The notes under the pieces are model-generated. The model worked only from the letters and a program-made list of their open reading frames with translations, was not told the DNA's origin and did no database searches. The translations under genes were made by a program, and so were the position numbers. Below are positions 1 to 7,521 of a stretch of 64,000 nt of DNA, in pieces (position 1 is the stretch's first letter; each line of letters starts with the position of its first letter). The stretch is from Lachnospiraceae bacterium (GTDB lineage Bacteria > Bacillota > Clostridia > Lachnospirales > Lachnospiraceae), in assembly GCA_017441825.1 (NCBI GenBank), contig JAFRVD010000003.1, positions 1-64,000 of the forward strand. The letters run 5' to 3'.

Positions 1-132
1 CTGTGTTCTGGAAAGATCATTCTCATGATCCGTTCGTCTTTTTTTCTGATATTCCTAAAAGAATTTCAGGGTTGGTTGTACTGTTCAGTTGTCAATGTGC
101 ATTGAGTTGTCCCCGAGGGGCCCAACTCGTTT
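1..132 (-). ncRNA. Possible rRNA-operon leader running off the left edge
   Basis: This stretch has no convincing gene. Read on the minus strand it lies just downstream of a near-consensus promoter. It begins with a GC-rich hairpin (103-127) and continues with a CTGAACAG-containing segment like those in clostridial rRNA leaders and spacers, then a short GATCAT/ATGATC hairpin (16-31). The position, directly after a tRNA-Ser, also suits a stable-RNA operon. No 16S sequence is inside the window, so the assignment is an inference. Confidence 0.35.
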
Positions 133-161
133 ACTATATCACTTCTCGAATCTATTGTCAA
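133..161 (-). promoter_or_regulatory. Strong outward sigma-A promoter
   Basis: On the minus strand a perfect TTGACA (156-161) is separated by 17 bases from TATAGT (133-138). It points to the left edge and probably drives a stable RNA operon outside the window. The T-rich stretch between it and the tRNA-Ser gene may end the tRNA transcript. Confidence 0.75.
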
Positions 162-200
162 GCGGATTTTTCATCTTTTTTTTATTTTTTTTAAAAAGAC

Positions 201-288
201 GGAGAAGGCGGGATTTGAACCCGCGCACGGCTCACCACCGTCTACACCCTTAGCAGGGGCGCCTCTTCAGCCACTTGAGTACTTCTCC
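201..288 (-). tRNA. tRNA-Ser (anticodon GCU)
   Basis: The minus strand folds into an 88-nt class II tRNA. The 7-bp acceptor stem GGAGAAG pairs with CTTCTCC, the long variable arm is typical of Ser, and the T loop has the GTTCAAATC pattern. The anticodon loop CTGCTAA gives anticodon GCU (complement of 252-254), reading AGC and AGU codons. CCA is not encoded. Confidence 0.95.
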
Positions 289-354
289 AGAAAAGGCCCT
301 TGCCAACGAAAAGATTCATGATTAAGCGGCACCTCCTGTCGAGGTGCATTGCAT

Positions 355-383
355 ACTATAGCAAATGAAGTTCGAATTGTCAA
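355..383 (-). promoter_or_regulatory. Promoter of tRNA-Ser
   Basis: On the minus strand TTGACA (378-383) lies 17 bases before TATAGT (355-360), about 70 bases upstream of the tRNA. A GCACCTC/GAGGTGC hairpin (335-352) lies in the 5' leader of the precursor. Both promoters flanking this tRNA share nearly the same core. Confidence 0.8.
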
Positions 384-440
384 GCGAAATAATGCTCATT
401 TTTCCTTTATTTTTCAAGCATTTCCGCGCATTACTACATC

Positions 441-468
441 TTGTGGCCGGGGCTGTCCCCGACCACAA
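441..468 (-). terminator. Hairpin downstream of deoD
   Basis: A 12-position stem, TTGTGG plus CGGGG pairing with CCCCG plus CCACAA with one C/A mismatch and loop CTGT, begins 7 bases after the deoD stop. The T run on the minus strand comes before rather than after the hairpin, so it is not a textbook terminator, but it probably marks the transcript end. Confidence 0.45.
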
Positions 469-475
469 AAAGTCA

Positions 476-1183
476 TCAGTCGGCGATGGCGAGCGCGATC
501 TCCACCATGTCCGTAAAGGTCCGTTCACGCTCCTCCGGAGACGTCTCCGGCTCCTTGTTCACGAGGCTGTCGCTGACCGTCAGGATGCAGAGTGCGTCCT
601 TCCCGAGGCGCGCCGCGTTGCAGTAAAGCGCCGCTGCCTCCATCTCCACGCCCAGGACGCCCATCTTCGCCCAGTCCAGCGTATTCGCTTCATTATAGAA
701 GTGATCCGATGAAAGAACGTTTCCTACCTTATAATGTACGTTCCGGGAGGCGGCTTCATCGGCGGCGGCCCGGAGGAGCCTGTAGCTTCCGATGGGGCAG
801 AAGGTGCCGGGCAGCGCGTACTGCTCCGCGTAGCGGCTGTCCGTGCAGGCGCCCTGCGCGATGATCAGGTCGCGGATGTGCAGGTCCTTGTCGAGCGAGC
901 CGCAGCTGCCGATCCGGATCACGCTGGTCACGTCGTAAAACTGAAACAGTTCCTGGGAATAGATGCCGATGGCCGGCATGCCCATGCCGGACGCCATCAC
1001 GGACACGCGCTTCCCGTGATACCAGCCGGTGTAGCCCTGGACGCCGCGCACGTTGTTCACGAGCTCGGGGCTGTCAAAGAAGTTCTCCGCGATGAATTTC
1101 GAGCGGAGCGGGTCGCCGGGCATCAGCACGGTGTTTGCGAACGCACCCTTGGGCGCGCTGTTGTGAGGGGTGGTGTAAGCCAT
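476..1183 (-). CDS. deoD: Purine-nucleoside phosphorylase, DeoD type
   Basis: This 235-residue cytoplasmic enzyme splits purine (deoxy)nucleosides with phosphate into base and (deoxy)ribose-1-phosphate for purine salvage. The length matches hexameric bacterial DeoD (about 236). Visible family motifs are MPGDPLR (21-27, phosphate site), GSCGS (92-96), VEMEAAALY (179-187, ribose binding) and the catalytic SDS segment with Asp205. The ATG at 1183 is preceded by AAGGAG at good spacing. The frame stays open upstream to 1720, but that part has no homology features and no ribosome binding site. It is a single gene, divergent from the DUF4349 lipoprotein. Confidence 0.95.
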   Translation of the reverse strand: MAYTTPHNSAPKGAFANTVLMPGDPLRSKFIAENFFDSPELVNNVRGVQGYTGWYHGKRVSVMASGMGMPAIGIYSQELFQFYDVTSVIRIGSCGSLDKDLHIRDLIIAQGACTDSRYAEQYALPGTFCPIGSYRLLRAAADEAASRNVHYKVGNVLSSDHFYNEANTLDWAKMGVLGVEMEAAALYCNAARLGKDALCILTVSDSLVNKEPETSPEERERTFTDMVEIALAIAD

Positions 1184-1333
1184 AAATGCTCCTTTCCGTT
1201 CTTCCGAACTGAAAACTGCCATCGTCCGGCAGTTCGAATTAAGGTGATGAATATATTTTTCTTCATTGACAGAAACGCATCTCCTGTTTACTCTGTCATT
1301 ATAGGCAGATGATATCTGTAAGGAGGGAACCCC

Positions 1334-2482
1334 ATGAAAAAGAAAAACGCATTGCTGCTTGCAGCACTCGTATTCATAACCGCAGTCCTCGCGGCTGCCT
1401 GCGCAAGGTCGGCAAAGACCGCTGCCGATGAAGCCTATTATATGGAAACAACGTCCGCCGCCTGGGGCGTTGCCCAAAATAAGGCGGACGCTCCTGCCGC
1501 GAGCTACAACGGCGGCTATGCGTACGACGCTGAAATGGAAGCGCCGATGGAAGAGGAGTACTGGGAGGGAGAGGACTACTGGGACGAAGAGCCTGCGGAG
1601 CCTTCGCCAACCATCGAACCCGATACCGAGCTCCCCGGCTTCACGGAAAGCAAGCTGATCTACACCTGCTACCTGACCATCCAGACCACTGCATTCGACG
1701 AGACCGTGAACAACATCCACGACCTGATCGGAAAGTTCGGCGGGTTCATTGCCTCCGATTCCCGGAACGACAATGACTCGTACTGGTACCGCACGGGCTA
1801 CGTCAAGACCAACGCGACCCTTTCCGAACGGCTGACCGTCCGTGTGCCTGCAGAAAATTACTACGCGTTCCTCGACGCCATCGAAGGCAACGGCAAGATC
1901 ATTTCCAAGGACATGAACGTGGAGAACATCTCCCGCCAGTACGCGGACACGGAGACCACCATCAAGTCCCTGGAGACACAGGAGCAGCGCCTTCTCGACA
2001 TGATGGCGCAGTGCGAGACCGTGGAAGACATGATCACCGTGGAGGCCCGGCTGTCCGAGGTCCAGAACGAACTCAAGATGTACCGGAACCGGCTGAGCGG
2101 CATGGATACGGACGTCGCTTATTCCACCATCACGATGAACATCTACGAGGTCCTCGAGTACACGCCGGACAAGGAGCCGGTGAAGGTCCAGACCTTCGGC
2201 GACCGTCTTAAGAACACGCTGAAGGAGACCGGAGAGGGGTTCATGAGCTTCCTGGAAGGCTTCCTGTTTATTATCATCAGCGCGCTGCCGTACCTTCTGA
2301 TCATTGCGGCGATCGTCGTGCTGATCATCTGGCTGGTCCGCCGGAACCGGAAGAAGAACGGCGGTAACACCCGTCCTGCGCGGCCCGTCCAGCCTGAACG
2401 GAGGCCGGCTGACAGGCTCCCTGAGAAGAAGCCCGTCACAGAAGCAGATGCAGAAGAGGAGCAGTCTCCTTCAGATAAATAA
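1334..2482 (+). CDS. DUF4349 membrane-anchored lipoprotein
   Basis: The 382-residue protein starts with a lipoprotein signal peptide: basic MKKKN, a hydrophobic core, and lipobox LAAAC with the lipidated Cys23. A variable Asp/Glu/Tyr-rich linker follows, then a DUF4349 domain at about 107-285 with a predicted coiled coil near 200-240. A hydrophobic segment lies at about 305-330, then a basic, charged tail. The arrangement suggests an envelope protein anchored at both ends. The molecular function of DUF4349 is not established. The start is set by AGGAGGGAA before ATG. Transcription opposes fork movement on this side of oriC. It appears monocistronic, ending at the hairpin at 2532. Confidence 0.85.
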   Translation: MKKKNALLLAALVFITAVLAAACARSAKTAADEAYYMETTSAAWGVAQNKADAPAASYNGGYAYDAEMEAPMEEEYWEGEDYWDEEPAEPSPTIEPDTELPGFTESKLIYTCYLTIQTTAFDETVNNIHDLIGKFGGFIASDSRNDNDSYWYRTGYVKTNATLSERLTVRVPAENYYAFLDAIEGNGKIISKDMNVENISRQYADTETTIKSLETQEQRLLDMMAQCETVEDMITVEARLSEVQNELKMYRNRLSGMDTDVAYSTITMNIYEVLEYTPDKEPVKVQTFGDRLKNTLKETGEGFMSFLEGFLFIIISALPYLLIIAAIVVLIIWLVRRNRKKNGGNTRPARPVQPERRPADRLPEKKPVTEADAEEEQSPSDK

Positions 2483-2531
2483 TATGTAATAACAGAACAC
2501 TCCGGGCAAAAGAAAAGGTCCCGGGAATCTG

Positions 2532-2566
2532 AGAGGCACGCGTCAGAGCGTGCCTCTTTCTTTTTT
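2532..2566 (+). terminator. Rho-independent terminator
   Basis: A perfect 10-bp stem AGAGGCACGC/GCGTGCCTCT with loop GTCAGA is followed by a T-rich tract (TCTTTCTTTTTT). It ends the DUF4349 gene transcript and faces the end of the converging rsmI operon. Confidence 0.9.
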
Positions 2567-2619
2567 AAACGCCGCCACGGCCGTACTGCCGTACTCCACG
2601 CCCGAAGCGGACCGGAGCG

Positions 2620-3495
2620 TCAGTCTTTCTCAGGCAGCAGCTCGCTGTAGATCTCTCTGCGCGTAACGTTACGGTCCTTTGCCGCAGCCTTCATCGCATC
2701 CTTCCGGGAAAGGCCCTGCGCTTCGTAGTACTGAACGTGCTCCAAAACGCTCATCCGTTCCCACGCGGCGCGTTCTTCCTCCTGCCGCGCTTCCCGGGAG
2801 CGCCCCTCCAAAACCAGCACGAATTCCCCGCGCGGCTCCTCCTTTTCATAGTAGAGAACAGCTTCCCGGAGAGTCATCCGAAGCACCTCCTCGTGCTTCT
2901 TCGTGAGCTCCCGGACAACGGAGACCCTGCGGTCGCCGAAGGCTTCGCAAAGGTCCGAAAGCGTGCGTTTCAGGCGGTGCGGCGCCTCATAGAAGATCAA
3001 TGTACACGTCTCGTTCTGAAGGTCGGAAAGGGCCTCTTTTCGCTCTTTTTTCTCCGTCGGAAGGAAGCCTTCGAAGCGGAATCTCCGGGTACTTAAGCCC
3101 GAAAGAATGAGCGCGGAAACCGCCGCGCAGGCCCCGGGAACCGATGTCACGGGGATCCCTGCCTCAATGCATTTCTTAACGAGCACTTCGCCGGGATCCG
3201 ATATCCCCGGCGTCCCCGCATCCGTAATACAGGCCACAGACGCACCTTCCCGGAGCTTCTCCACGAGTGCTTCCGCCTTGTCGTACCTGTTGTATTCGTG
3301 ATACGCCGTCATGGGCGTATGGATGTCAAAATGGTTCAGCAGCCGGATGCTGTTCCGGGTATCCTCCGCGGCTATTACGTCCACGTTCTTCAGGATCTCC
3401 ACGCAGCGCTCCGTCATGTCTCCGAGATTCCCGATGGGCGTCGCGCAGAGGTACAGCATTCCTTTTTCGACCGCAGGTCTTTCTTCTTCCTTCAC
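2620..3495 (-). CDS. rsmI: 16S rRNA (cytidine-1402-2'-O)-methyltransferase RsmI
   Basis: The 291-residue SAM-dependent methyltransferase belongs to the tetrapyrrole-methylase fold. It 2'-O-methylates C1402 in the decoding centre of 16S rRNA. CATPIGNLGD (18-26) and TDAGTPGISDPG (91-102) are the family hallmarks, and the length is normal. The start is a GTG at 3495 with GGAGG six bases upstream. It is the last gene of the parA-to-rsmI minus-strand run and follows the TrmN6-like gene by about 44 bases, matching the yabB-rsmI neighbourhood of other Firmicutes. Confidence 0.95.
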   Translation of the reverse strand: MKEEERPAVEKGMLYLCATPIGNLGDMTERCVEILKNVDVIAAEDTRNSIRLLNHFDIHTPMTAYHEYNRYDKAEALVEKLREGASVACITDAGTPGISDPGEVLVKKCIEAGIPVTSVPGACAAVSALILSGLSTRRFRFEGFLPTEKKERKEALSDLQNETCTLIFYEAPHRLKRTLSDLCEAFGDRRVSVVRELTKKHEEVLRMTLREAVLYYEKEEPRGEFVLVLEGRSREARQEEERAAWERMSVLEHVQYYEAQGLSRKDAMKAAAKDRNVTRREIYSELLPEKD

Positions 3496-3539
3496 TTCGT
3501 GCCTCCGCCTTGCTCTTTGCTCATCAGTTTCCGTCGTGT

Positions 3540-4313
3540 TTAGTACGCGTTTCCGCTTTTTTCAGCATTTTCGCCGCTTTTTTCCTCATTATAGATCGAA
3601 AGCAGCTGCTCCGTATACACGCCGGGCCGCTCATAGATCACGACCGGCGCCTCTGTCTTCAGGATGTCATGGCCGCCCTTCACCGCGGAGACCAGCACAA
3701 GAGAGGCCTCCTTGTCCGCAAACGGATGGATGAAGCAGAGCCTTGCCGGCCCGAGCCCGTACGCGCTCATGCGCTCCAGGATCCCCGGGAGCCTTGCCGG
3801 CCGGTGCACGAGGTAAAACCGTCCTCTGGGTTTTAAGAGGCGCGCCGATTCCCGCACTACGTCGTCCAGCGTACACAGGATCTCGTGCCGCGCCGCCGCC
3901 TTCTCCGGGTCCGGGTTCGTAAGCCCCCGGTTTGCCGGCATATACGGCGGGTTCGAGGTCACCACGTCAAAGACGCCCCTTCCGAGGAGCGCCGATGCCT
4001 CCCTGAGGTCCCCCTGTACGATCCGTATATGGTCCTCCGCGTGGTTCAGCGCGACGGACCGTGCGGCCATCGCCGCCATGTCCGGCATGATCTCAAGCCC
4101 CACATATGTTCCGCAGGCATTCCGCGCGTCCATAAGAAGCGGGATCACTCCCGTCCCTGTCCCGAGGTCCGCGGCCTGTTCGCCCGGGGCGATATCCGCA
4201 AACCAGGCAAGGAACGCCGCATCCACGCCAAAGCAGAACTTTTTCGGATTCTGGATGATCTTATAGCCGCGCCGGTTGAGGTCGTCCAGACGTTCGCCCG
4301 GGAAAAGCTCCAT
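3540..4313 (-). CDS. trmN6: tRNA adenine-N6-methyltransferase-like protein (TrmN6/YabB family)
   Basis: The 257-residue protein is a class I SAM methyltransferase. ADLGTGTGVIPLL (48-60) is motif I. NPPY (121-124) is the catalytic motif IV typical of enzymes methylating exocyclic amino groups. The family includes E. coli TrmN6, which makes m6A37 in tRNA-Val, and B. subtilis YabB. The exact tRNA target here is unknown. GGAGGG lies upstream of the ATG, and the gene starts 3 bases after the ricT stop, so translation is probably coupled. The position between ricT and rsmI is conserved in Firmicutes. Confidence 0.85.
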   Translation of the reverse strand: MELFPGERLDDLNRRGYKIIQNPKKFCFGVDAAFLAWFADIAPGEQAADLGTGTGVIPLLMDARNACGTYVGLEIMPDMAAMAARSVALNHAEDHIRIVQGDLREASALLGRGVFDVVTSNPPYMPANRGLTNPDPEKAAARHEILCTLDDVVRESARLLKPRGRFYLVHRPARLPGILERMSAYGLGPARLCFIHPFADKEASLVLVSAVKGGHDILKTEAPVVIYERPGVYTEQLLSIYNEEKSGENAEKSGNAY

Positions 4314-4316
4314 GCG

Positions 4317-5198
4317 TCATCCCTCCAGCTTTTTCAGTTCCTTTTCTTCTTCGGCACGAGCCGCCTTTTCCTTCTTCTTGGTGCTGGGAGTGAACTCGAT
4401 CTCCTCGACTCCGTACTCGCGGATCTCCTTCTCGTCCCTGTCCCCGCTCACAAGCACGTGCACCCGCTGCCGGAGCACGTCCACGGACTTCACCTGCCCG
4501 CTCGCGCCGTCCTTCGCCTTCACAAAGGAATTGACGTCCGGAAGCTTCGCGTTCAGGTATTCGTAGGTCTCCTGCTCGTTCTTCAGGCAGCACATCAGCC
4601 GCCCGCACACGCCGGAGATCTTTGCGGAATTCAGGGAAAGGTTCTGCTCCTTGGCCATCTTGATGGAGACCGGCACAAAGTCCGGAAGCCAGGTCGCGCA
4701 GCAGAGCGCGCGGCCGCAGGAACCGATGCCGCCCAGCATCTTGGTCTCATCGCGGACACCCACCTGACGCAGCTCGATCCTCGTCCGGAACACGTATGCG
4801 AGGTCCTTCACGAGCTCGCGGAAGTCCACGCGTCCGTCCGCCGTGAAGTAGAAGGTGAGCTTGGTCCGGTCGAAGGCGTATTCCGCACGGATCAGCTTCA
4901 TCTCAAGGTGATGCGCCGCCACCTTTTCCCTGCAGATCCGGATGGCGTCGCGCTCGTTCTTTTCATTGAGCGCGCGCTGGTCGCGGTCGTCGTCCGTCGC
5001 AATGCGGATGATGGGCTTCAGCGTGCCCACGATCTTATCGTCGGGAAGCTCCCGGTTTCCCATCATGACGTCGCCGAATTCCATCCCCTGCGCGGTCTCA
5101 ACAATAACGCCTTCCCCCTTTTTGACTTCAAGTCCGTTCGGGTCAAAATAATACACTTTGCATTGGCGGCGGAAAGTAACGCCGATGACTGTTGCCAT
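4317..5198 (-). CDS. ricT: PSP1-domain protein RicT (YaaT)
   Basis: The 293-residue protein has the PSP1/RicT fold. The family hallmark is two cysteine clusters, GSCGRALCC and VCGRLMCC, at about residues 165-220. In B. subtilis RicT works with RicA and RicF in an Fe-S-containing complex that affects RNase Y-dependent RNA processing and development. The C-terminal 40 residues are Lys/Glu-rich. Seven further codons could be read upstream, but GGAGA before the ATG at 5198 supports the shorter form. It lies directly after holB, as in many Firmicutes. RicA and RicF were not seen in this window. Confidence 0.93.
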   Translation of the reverse strand: MATVIGVTFRRQCKVYYFDPNGLEVKKGEGVIVETAQGMEFGDVMMGNRELPDDKIVGTLKPIIRIATDDDRDQRALNEKNERDAIRICREKVAAHHLEMKLIRAEYAFDRTKLTFYFTADGRVDFRELVKDLAYVFRTRIELRQVGVRDETKMLGGIGSCGRALCCATWLPDFVPVSIKMAKEQNLSLNSAKISGVCGRLMCCLKNEQETYEYLNAKLPDVNSFVKAKDGASGQVKSVDVLRQRVHVLVSGDRDEKEIREYGVEEIEFTPSTKKKEKAARAEEEKELKKLEG

Positions 5199-5249
5199 AA
5201 ATTCTCCGTTCTGCCGCAAATTACCCGCGGCCTGTACTGTTTATATAGA

Positions 5250-6236
5250 TCATCTGCCCTCCGCGCACTCCTTCACCGCAATGAGAAGGAGCTCCAGCGT
5301 GAGCTCGTAATTAACGTTCGCGTTTAAGCATTCCCGCGCGTGACTGATCTCATCGAACACGCGGTTTGTCCCGGCGTAGCTCATCCGGGCCGCCTGCGCG
5401 CGGATATGGTCCTGTTCTTCGCGGAAGAGCAGCAGTGCTTCACCTTTTCCGGCCTTCATAACCATCACGTCCCGGAACCAGAGCTCCATGAGAGAGAACA
5501 TGTTTTCCGTTTCCTCCCGGAGCTTCTCCATTTCCCCGAGGAACGCATGGATATCCTTCATAGTAAGCTTCAATGGGTCCCGCAGGATGCCGAACGTCAG
5601 TTCGGACATCTTCCTGAAGGGCTCCGACTCCAGCATGGAAAACGTTTTCCCAAGAGATCCCCCGGAAAGCCGGGCTGCCCTGACCGCGTCCTGCTTTTCC
5701 GCCCCGCGTCTTAAGAGGAGCTCTTCGATGAAGTCTTCCGGAAGCGGCCTTACGTCAAGCCGCACGCAGCGGGAGCGGATGGTCTCGAGGAAGCTTTCCG
5801 CATTTGAGGTAAGGAGCAGGATCACTACGTAATCCGGCGGTTCCTCGATGGTCTTTAAAAGCGCGTTCTGCGCCTGCTGGTTCATTTTTTCGGCTTCGTC
5901 CAGGATGTAGACCTTGTACGGGCTGCTGTACGGCCGGACCTGCACGGTCTGGTTGATGCCCGTGCGCACGTCGTCCACGCCGAACAGATTCGGCTTTTCG
6001 TGCCCGACCTCGATGATGTCCGGATGGTGCCCGGAGAGCGCCTGCAGGCAGGAAAGACAGTGTCCGCACGGCTTTTCTTCGCCGGTACACTGCAGGAGCC
6101 GCGCGAAGTATCGCGCGATCAGAAGCTTCCCGGTGCCGTCCGCGCCGTTCAGGATATAGCTGTGAGACACCTGTCCCTTGCACGCCGCATTCCGGAGGCT
6201 TTCAAGCAGGCTGTCGTTTCCGTAGATCTCTGTCAT
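5250..6236 (-). CDS. holB: DNA polymerase III delta-prime subunit
   Basis: The 328-residue AAA+ clamp-loader subunit helps load the DnaN sliding clamp. GADGTGKL (31-38) is the nucleotide-binding loop. Cys50, Cys57, Cys60 and Cys63 form the C-x6-C-x2-C-x2-C zinc module typical of DnaX and HolB. YILDEAEKMNQQAQNALLK is the Walker B and sensor region, followed by the SRC motif (SRCVRLD). The C-terminal domain is less conserved, as usual. The ATG at 6236 overlaps the stop of the preceding kinase gene (ATGA), implying translational coupling. It belongs to the minus-strand parA-to-rsmI operon. Confidence 0.93.
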   Translation of the reverse strand: MTEIYGNDSLLESLRNAACKGQVSHSYILNGADGTGKLLIARYFARLLQCTGEEKPCGHCLSCLQALSGHHPDIIEVGHEKPNLFGVDDVRTGINQTVQVRPYSSPYKVYILDEAEKMNQQAQNALLKTIEEPPDYVVILLLTSNAESFLETIRSRCVRLDVRPLPEDFIEELLLRRGAEKQDAVRAARLSGGSLGKTFSMLESEPFRKMSELTFGILRDPLKLTMKDIHAFLGEMEKLREETENMFSLMELWFRDVMVMKAGKGEALLLFREEQDHIRAQAARMSYAGTNRVFDEISHARECLNANVNYELTLELLLIAVKECAEGR

Positions 6237-6859
6237 CCCGGCTGGCCCTGTTCCTTTTCTTTCAAAATGAATGCCCGGATCTCCGCGATGCATTCTTCGC
6301 GGTCCACGTTTTCAAACGCATTCCGGACTGTTCCGTCTGCGTCCATGAGGCCGGCCTCCCGGAGGCTCTCATCGGAAAAATCCTGCTCGTCTGAGAGGAA
6401 CCGCCTGCACATCTCCGCGTATTTCGGGTTCAGGTGGTTCCGTTCTCGGCGGAGGGCACGCTCAAGGCGTTCGCCGGTCTCGACAAAGACGTAGATGGGT
6501 ACGACTGACGAATCGCCAAAGAAATCCCGCACCTTCGTGTAGGATTCGATGGTCCCGACGGCGATGTAATCCCTTTCGGAAAGGTCGATCTGTCCGTCCC
6601 GGACCAGCATGTACTTCCAGATGCCGTGCACGGTGTTGTACGCACGGCACTCGATCACGAGGCCGTCGCGCTCGAGTTCCTCGGAGCGTTCCGGCGTGAT
6701 GAAGTGGTATTCGCGGCCTTCCTCCTCGCCGTCCCGGATGGGCCGGGTCGCGTACTGGACGATCCTGTGGAGGTCCAGGGTGTCATCGGCGAGGAGCCGC
6801 TCCATGATCGAGTCCTTCCCGGTCGCGCTTTTGCCGATCAGATAAAAAATCTTTCCCAT
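6233..6859 (-). CDS. Guanylate kinase-like nucleotide kinase
   Basis: The 208-residue protein has a P-loop GKSATGKDS (9-17) and a guanylate kinase-like layout: RPIRDGEEEGREYHF, matching the GMP-binding region of Gmk, then a lid-like Arg-rich segment (ERLERALRRE). The C-terminal part differs from housekeeping Gmk. The position just upstream of holB is where many Firmicutes carry thymidylate kinase, so this may be a paralogue with a changed role or substrate. AAGGAG precedes the ATG, and it overlaps holB by 4 bases. I am confident of the fold and less sure of the substrate. Confidence 0.75.
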   Translation of the reverse strand: MGKIFYLIGKSATGKDSIMERLLADDTLDLHRIVQYATRPIRDGEEEGREYHFITPERSEELERDGLVIECRAYNTVHGIWKYMLVRDGQIDLSERDYIAVGTIESYTKVRDFFGDSSVVPIYVFVETGERLERALRRERNHLNPKYAEMCRRFLSDEQDFSDESLREAGLMDADGTVRNAFENVDREECIAEIRAFILKEKEQGQPG

Positions 6860-6870
6860 GGGACGCTCCT

Positions 6871-7521
6871 TTACGCCTTCTTTGCGGGCTTCTTCCGGAA
6901 GACTGCAAAGACGATCATGCCCGCGATCATAAACAGCACCATAAACGCCATGATGGCGGCGCCCAGGTGCAGGAAGACCTGGTCCGGCAGGATATTAATG
7001 ACCGGATCGGTCGAGGGGTCGAACAGCCAGAAATCGTTCTTAAAGAGGATGTGGTGCATGAGGACGAACGTCTTCTCCCAGAAGAACGCGCAGCCCACTC
7101 CCACAATACCGACCATCGCAAGCGTCAGTACGACGCCGCCCGGGATCCAGGCGTACGTCCTGATGGTCCTCGACTTGATAAAGCCGATGGCCGTCAGGGC
7201 CGCGGTGACGATGGATATGATCTCCGCCGCAACAAAGATCCGCTTCACTTCCGCAAAGTGGACCGCACCGTTCTCGGACATGACAAAGTCCGGGAAATTC
7301 AGCGTTTTCGGTCCCCAGAACATGTTGTAGTCGATGAGGATGCTGTAGTTTTTCTTACAGACCTCTGCGGAGTATCCGGAGGTCTCCGGGATCTTAAGTA
7401 TCTTCAGGTCCAGGCTGTACAAAGGCTTCAGGAGAAGCACGATAAAGATGGACGTACACAGGATGAACAGAAAGAAGATCACCGACATCAGAATATTAAA
7501 CAGCAGATGTTTATTCTTCAT
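6871..7521 (-). CDS. DUF1461 (TIGR01906) integral membrane protein
   Basis: This 216-residue protein has an N-terminal membrane helix (about 10-35) and three further helices (about 125-150, 155-180, 195-215). A longer extracytoplasmic region between the first two contains an NYSILIDY-like segment. It matches the DUF1461 family of clostridial membrane proteins, whose function is unknown. The start chosen (7521) overlaps the end of the DUF362 gene by 11 bases, with AAGGAG 13 bases upstream. An alternative ATG at 7545 would add eight basic residues. It lies within the parA-to-rsmI operon. Confidence 0.75.
   Translation of the reverse strand: MKNKHLLFNILMSVIFFLFILCTSIFIVLLLKPLYSLDLKILKIPETSGYSAEVCKKNYSILIDYNMFWGPKTLNFPDFVMSENGAVHFAEVKRIFVAAEIISIVTAALTAIGFIKSRTIRTYAWIPGGVVLTLAMVGIVGVGCAFFWEKTFVLMHHILFKNDFWLFDPSTDPVINILPDQVFLHLGAAIMAFMVLFMIAGMIVFAVFRKKPAKKA

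Noticed and set aside
1184..1720. Upstream extension of the deoD frame by about 179 codons
   Set aside because: The extra part has no family similarity, overlaps the DUF4349 gene on the other strand and has no ribosome binding site; AAGGAG before 1183 fits the known DeoD length.
3885..5327. Long 480-codon plus-strand frame
   Set aside because: It lies antisense to trmN6-like and ricT, is rich in Arg/His/Leu as expected for a GC-rich shadow, and has no recognisable domain.
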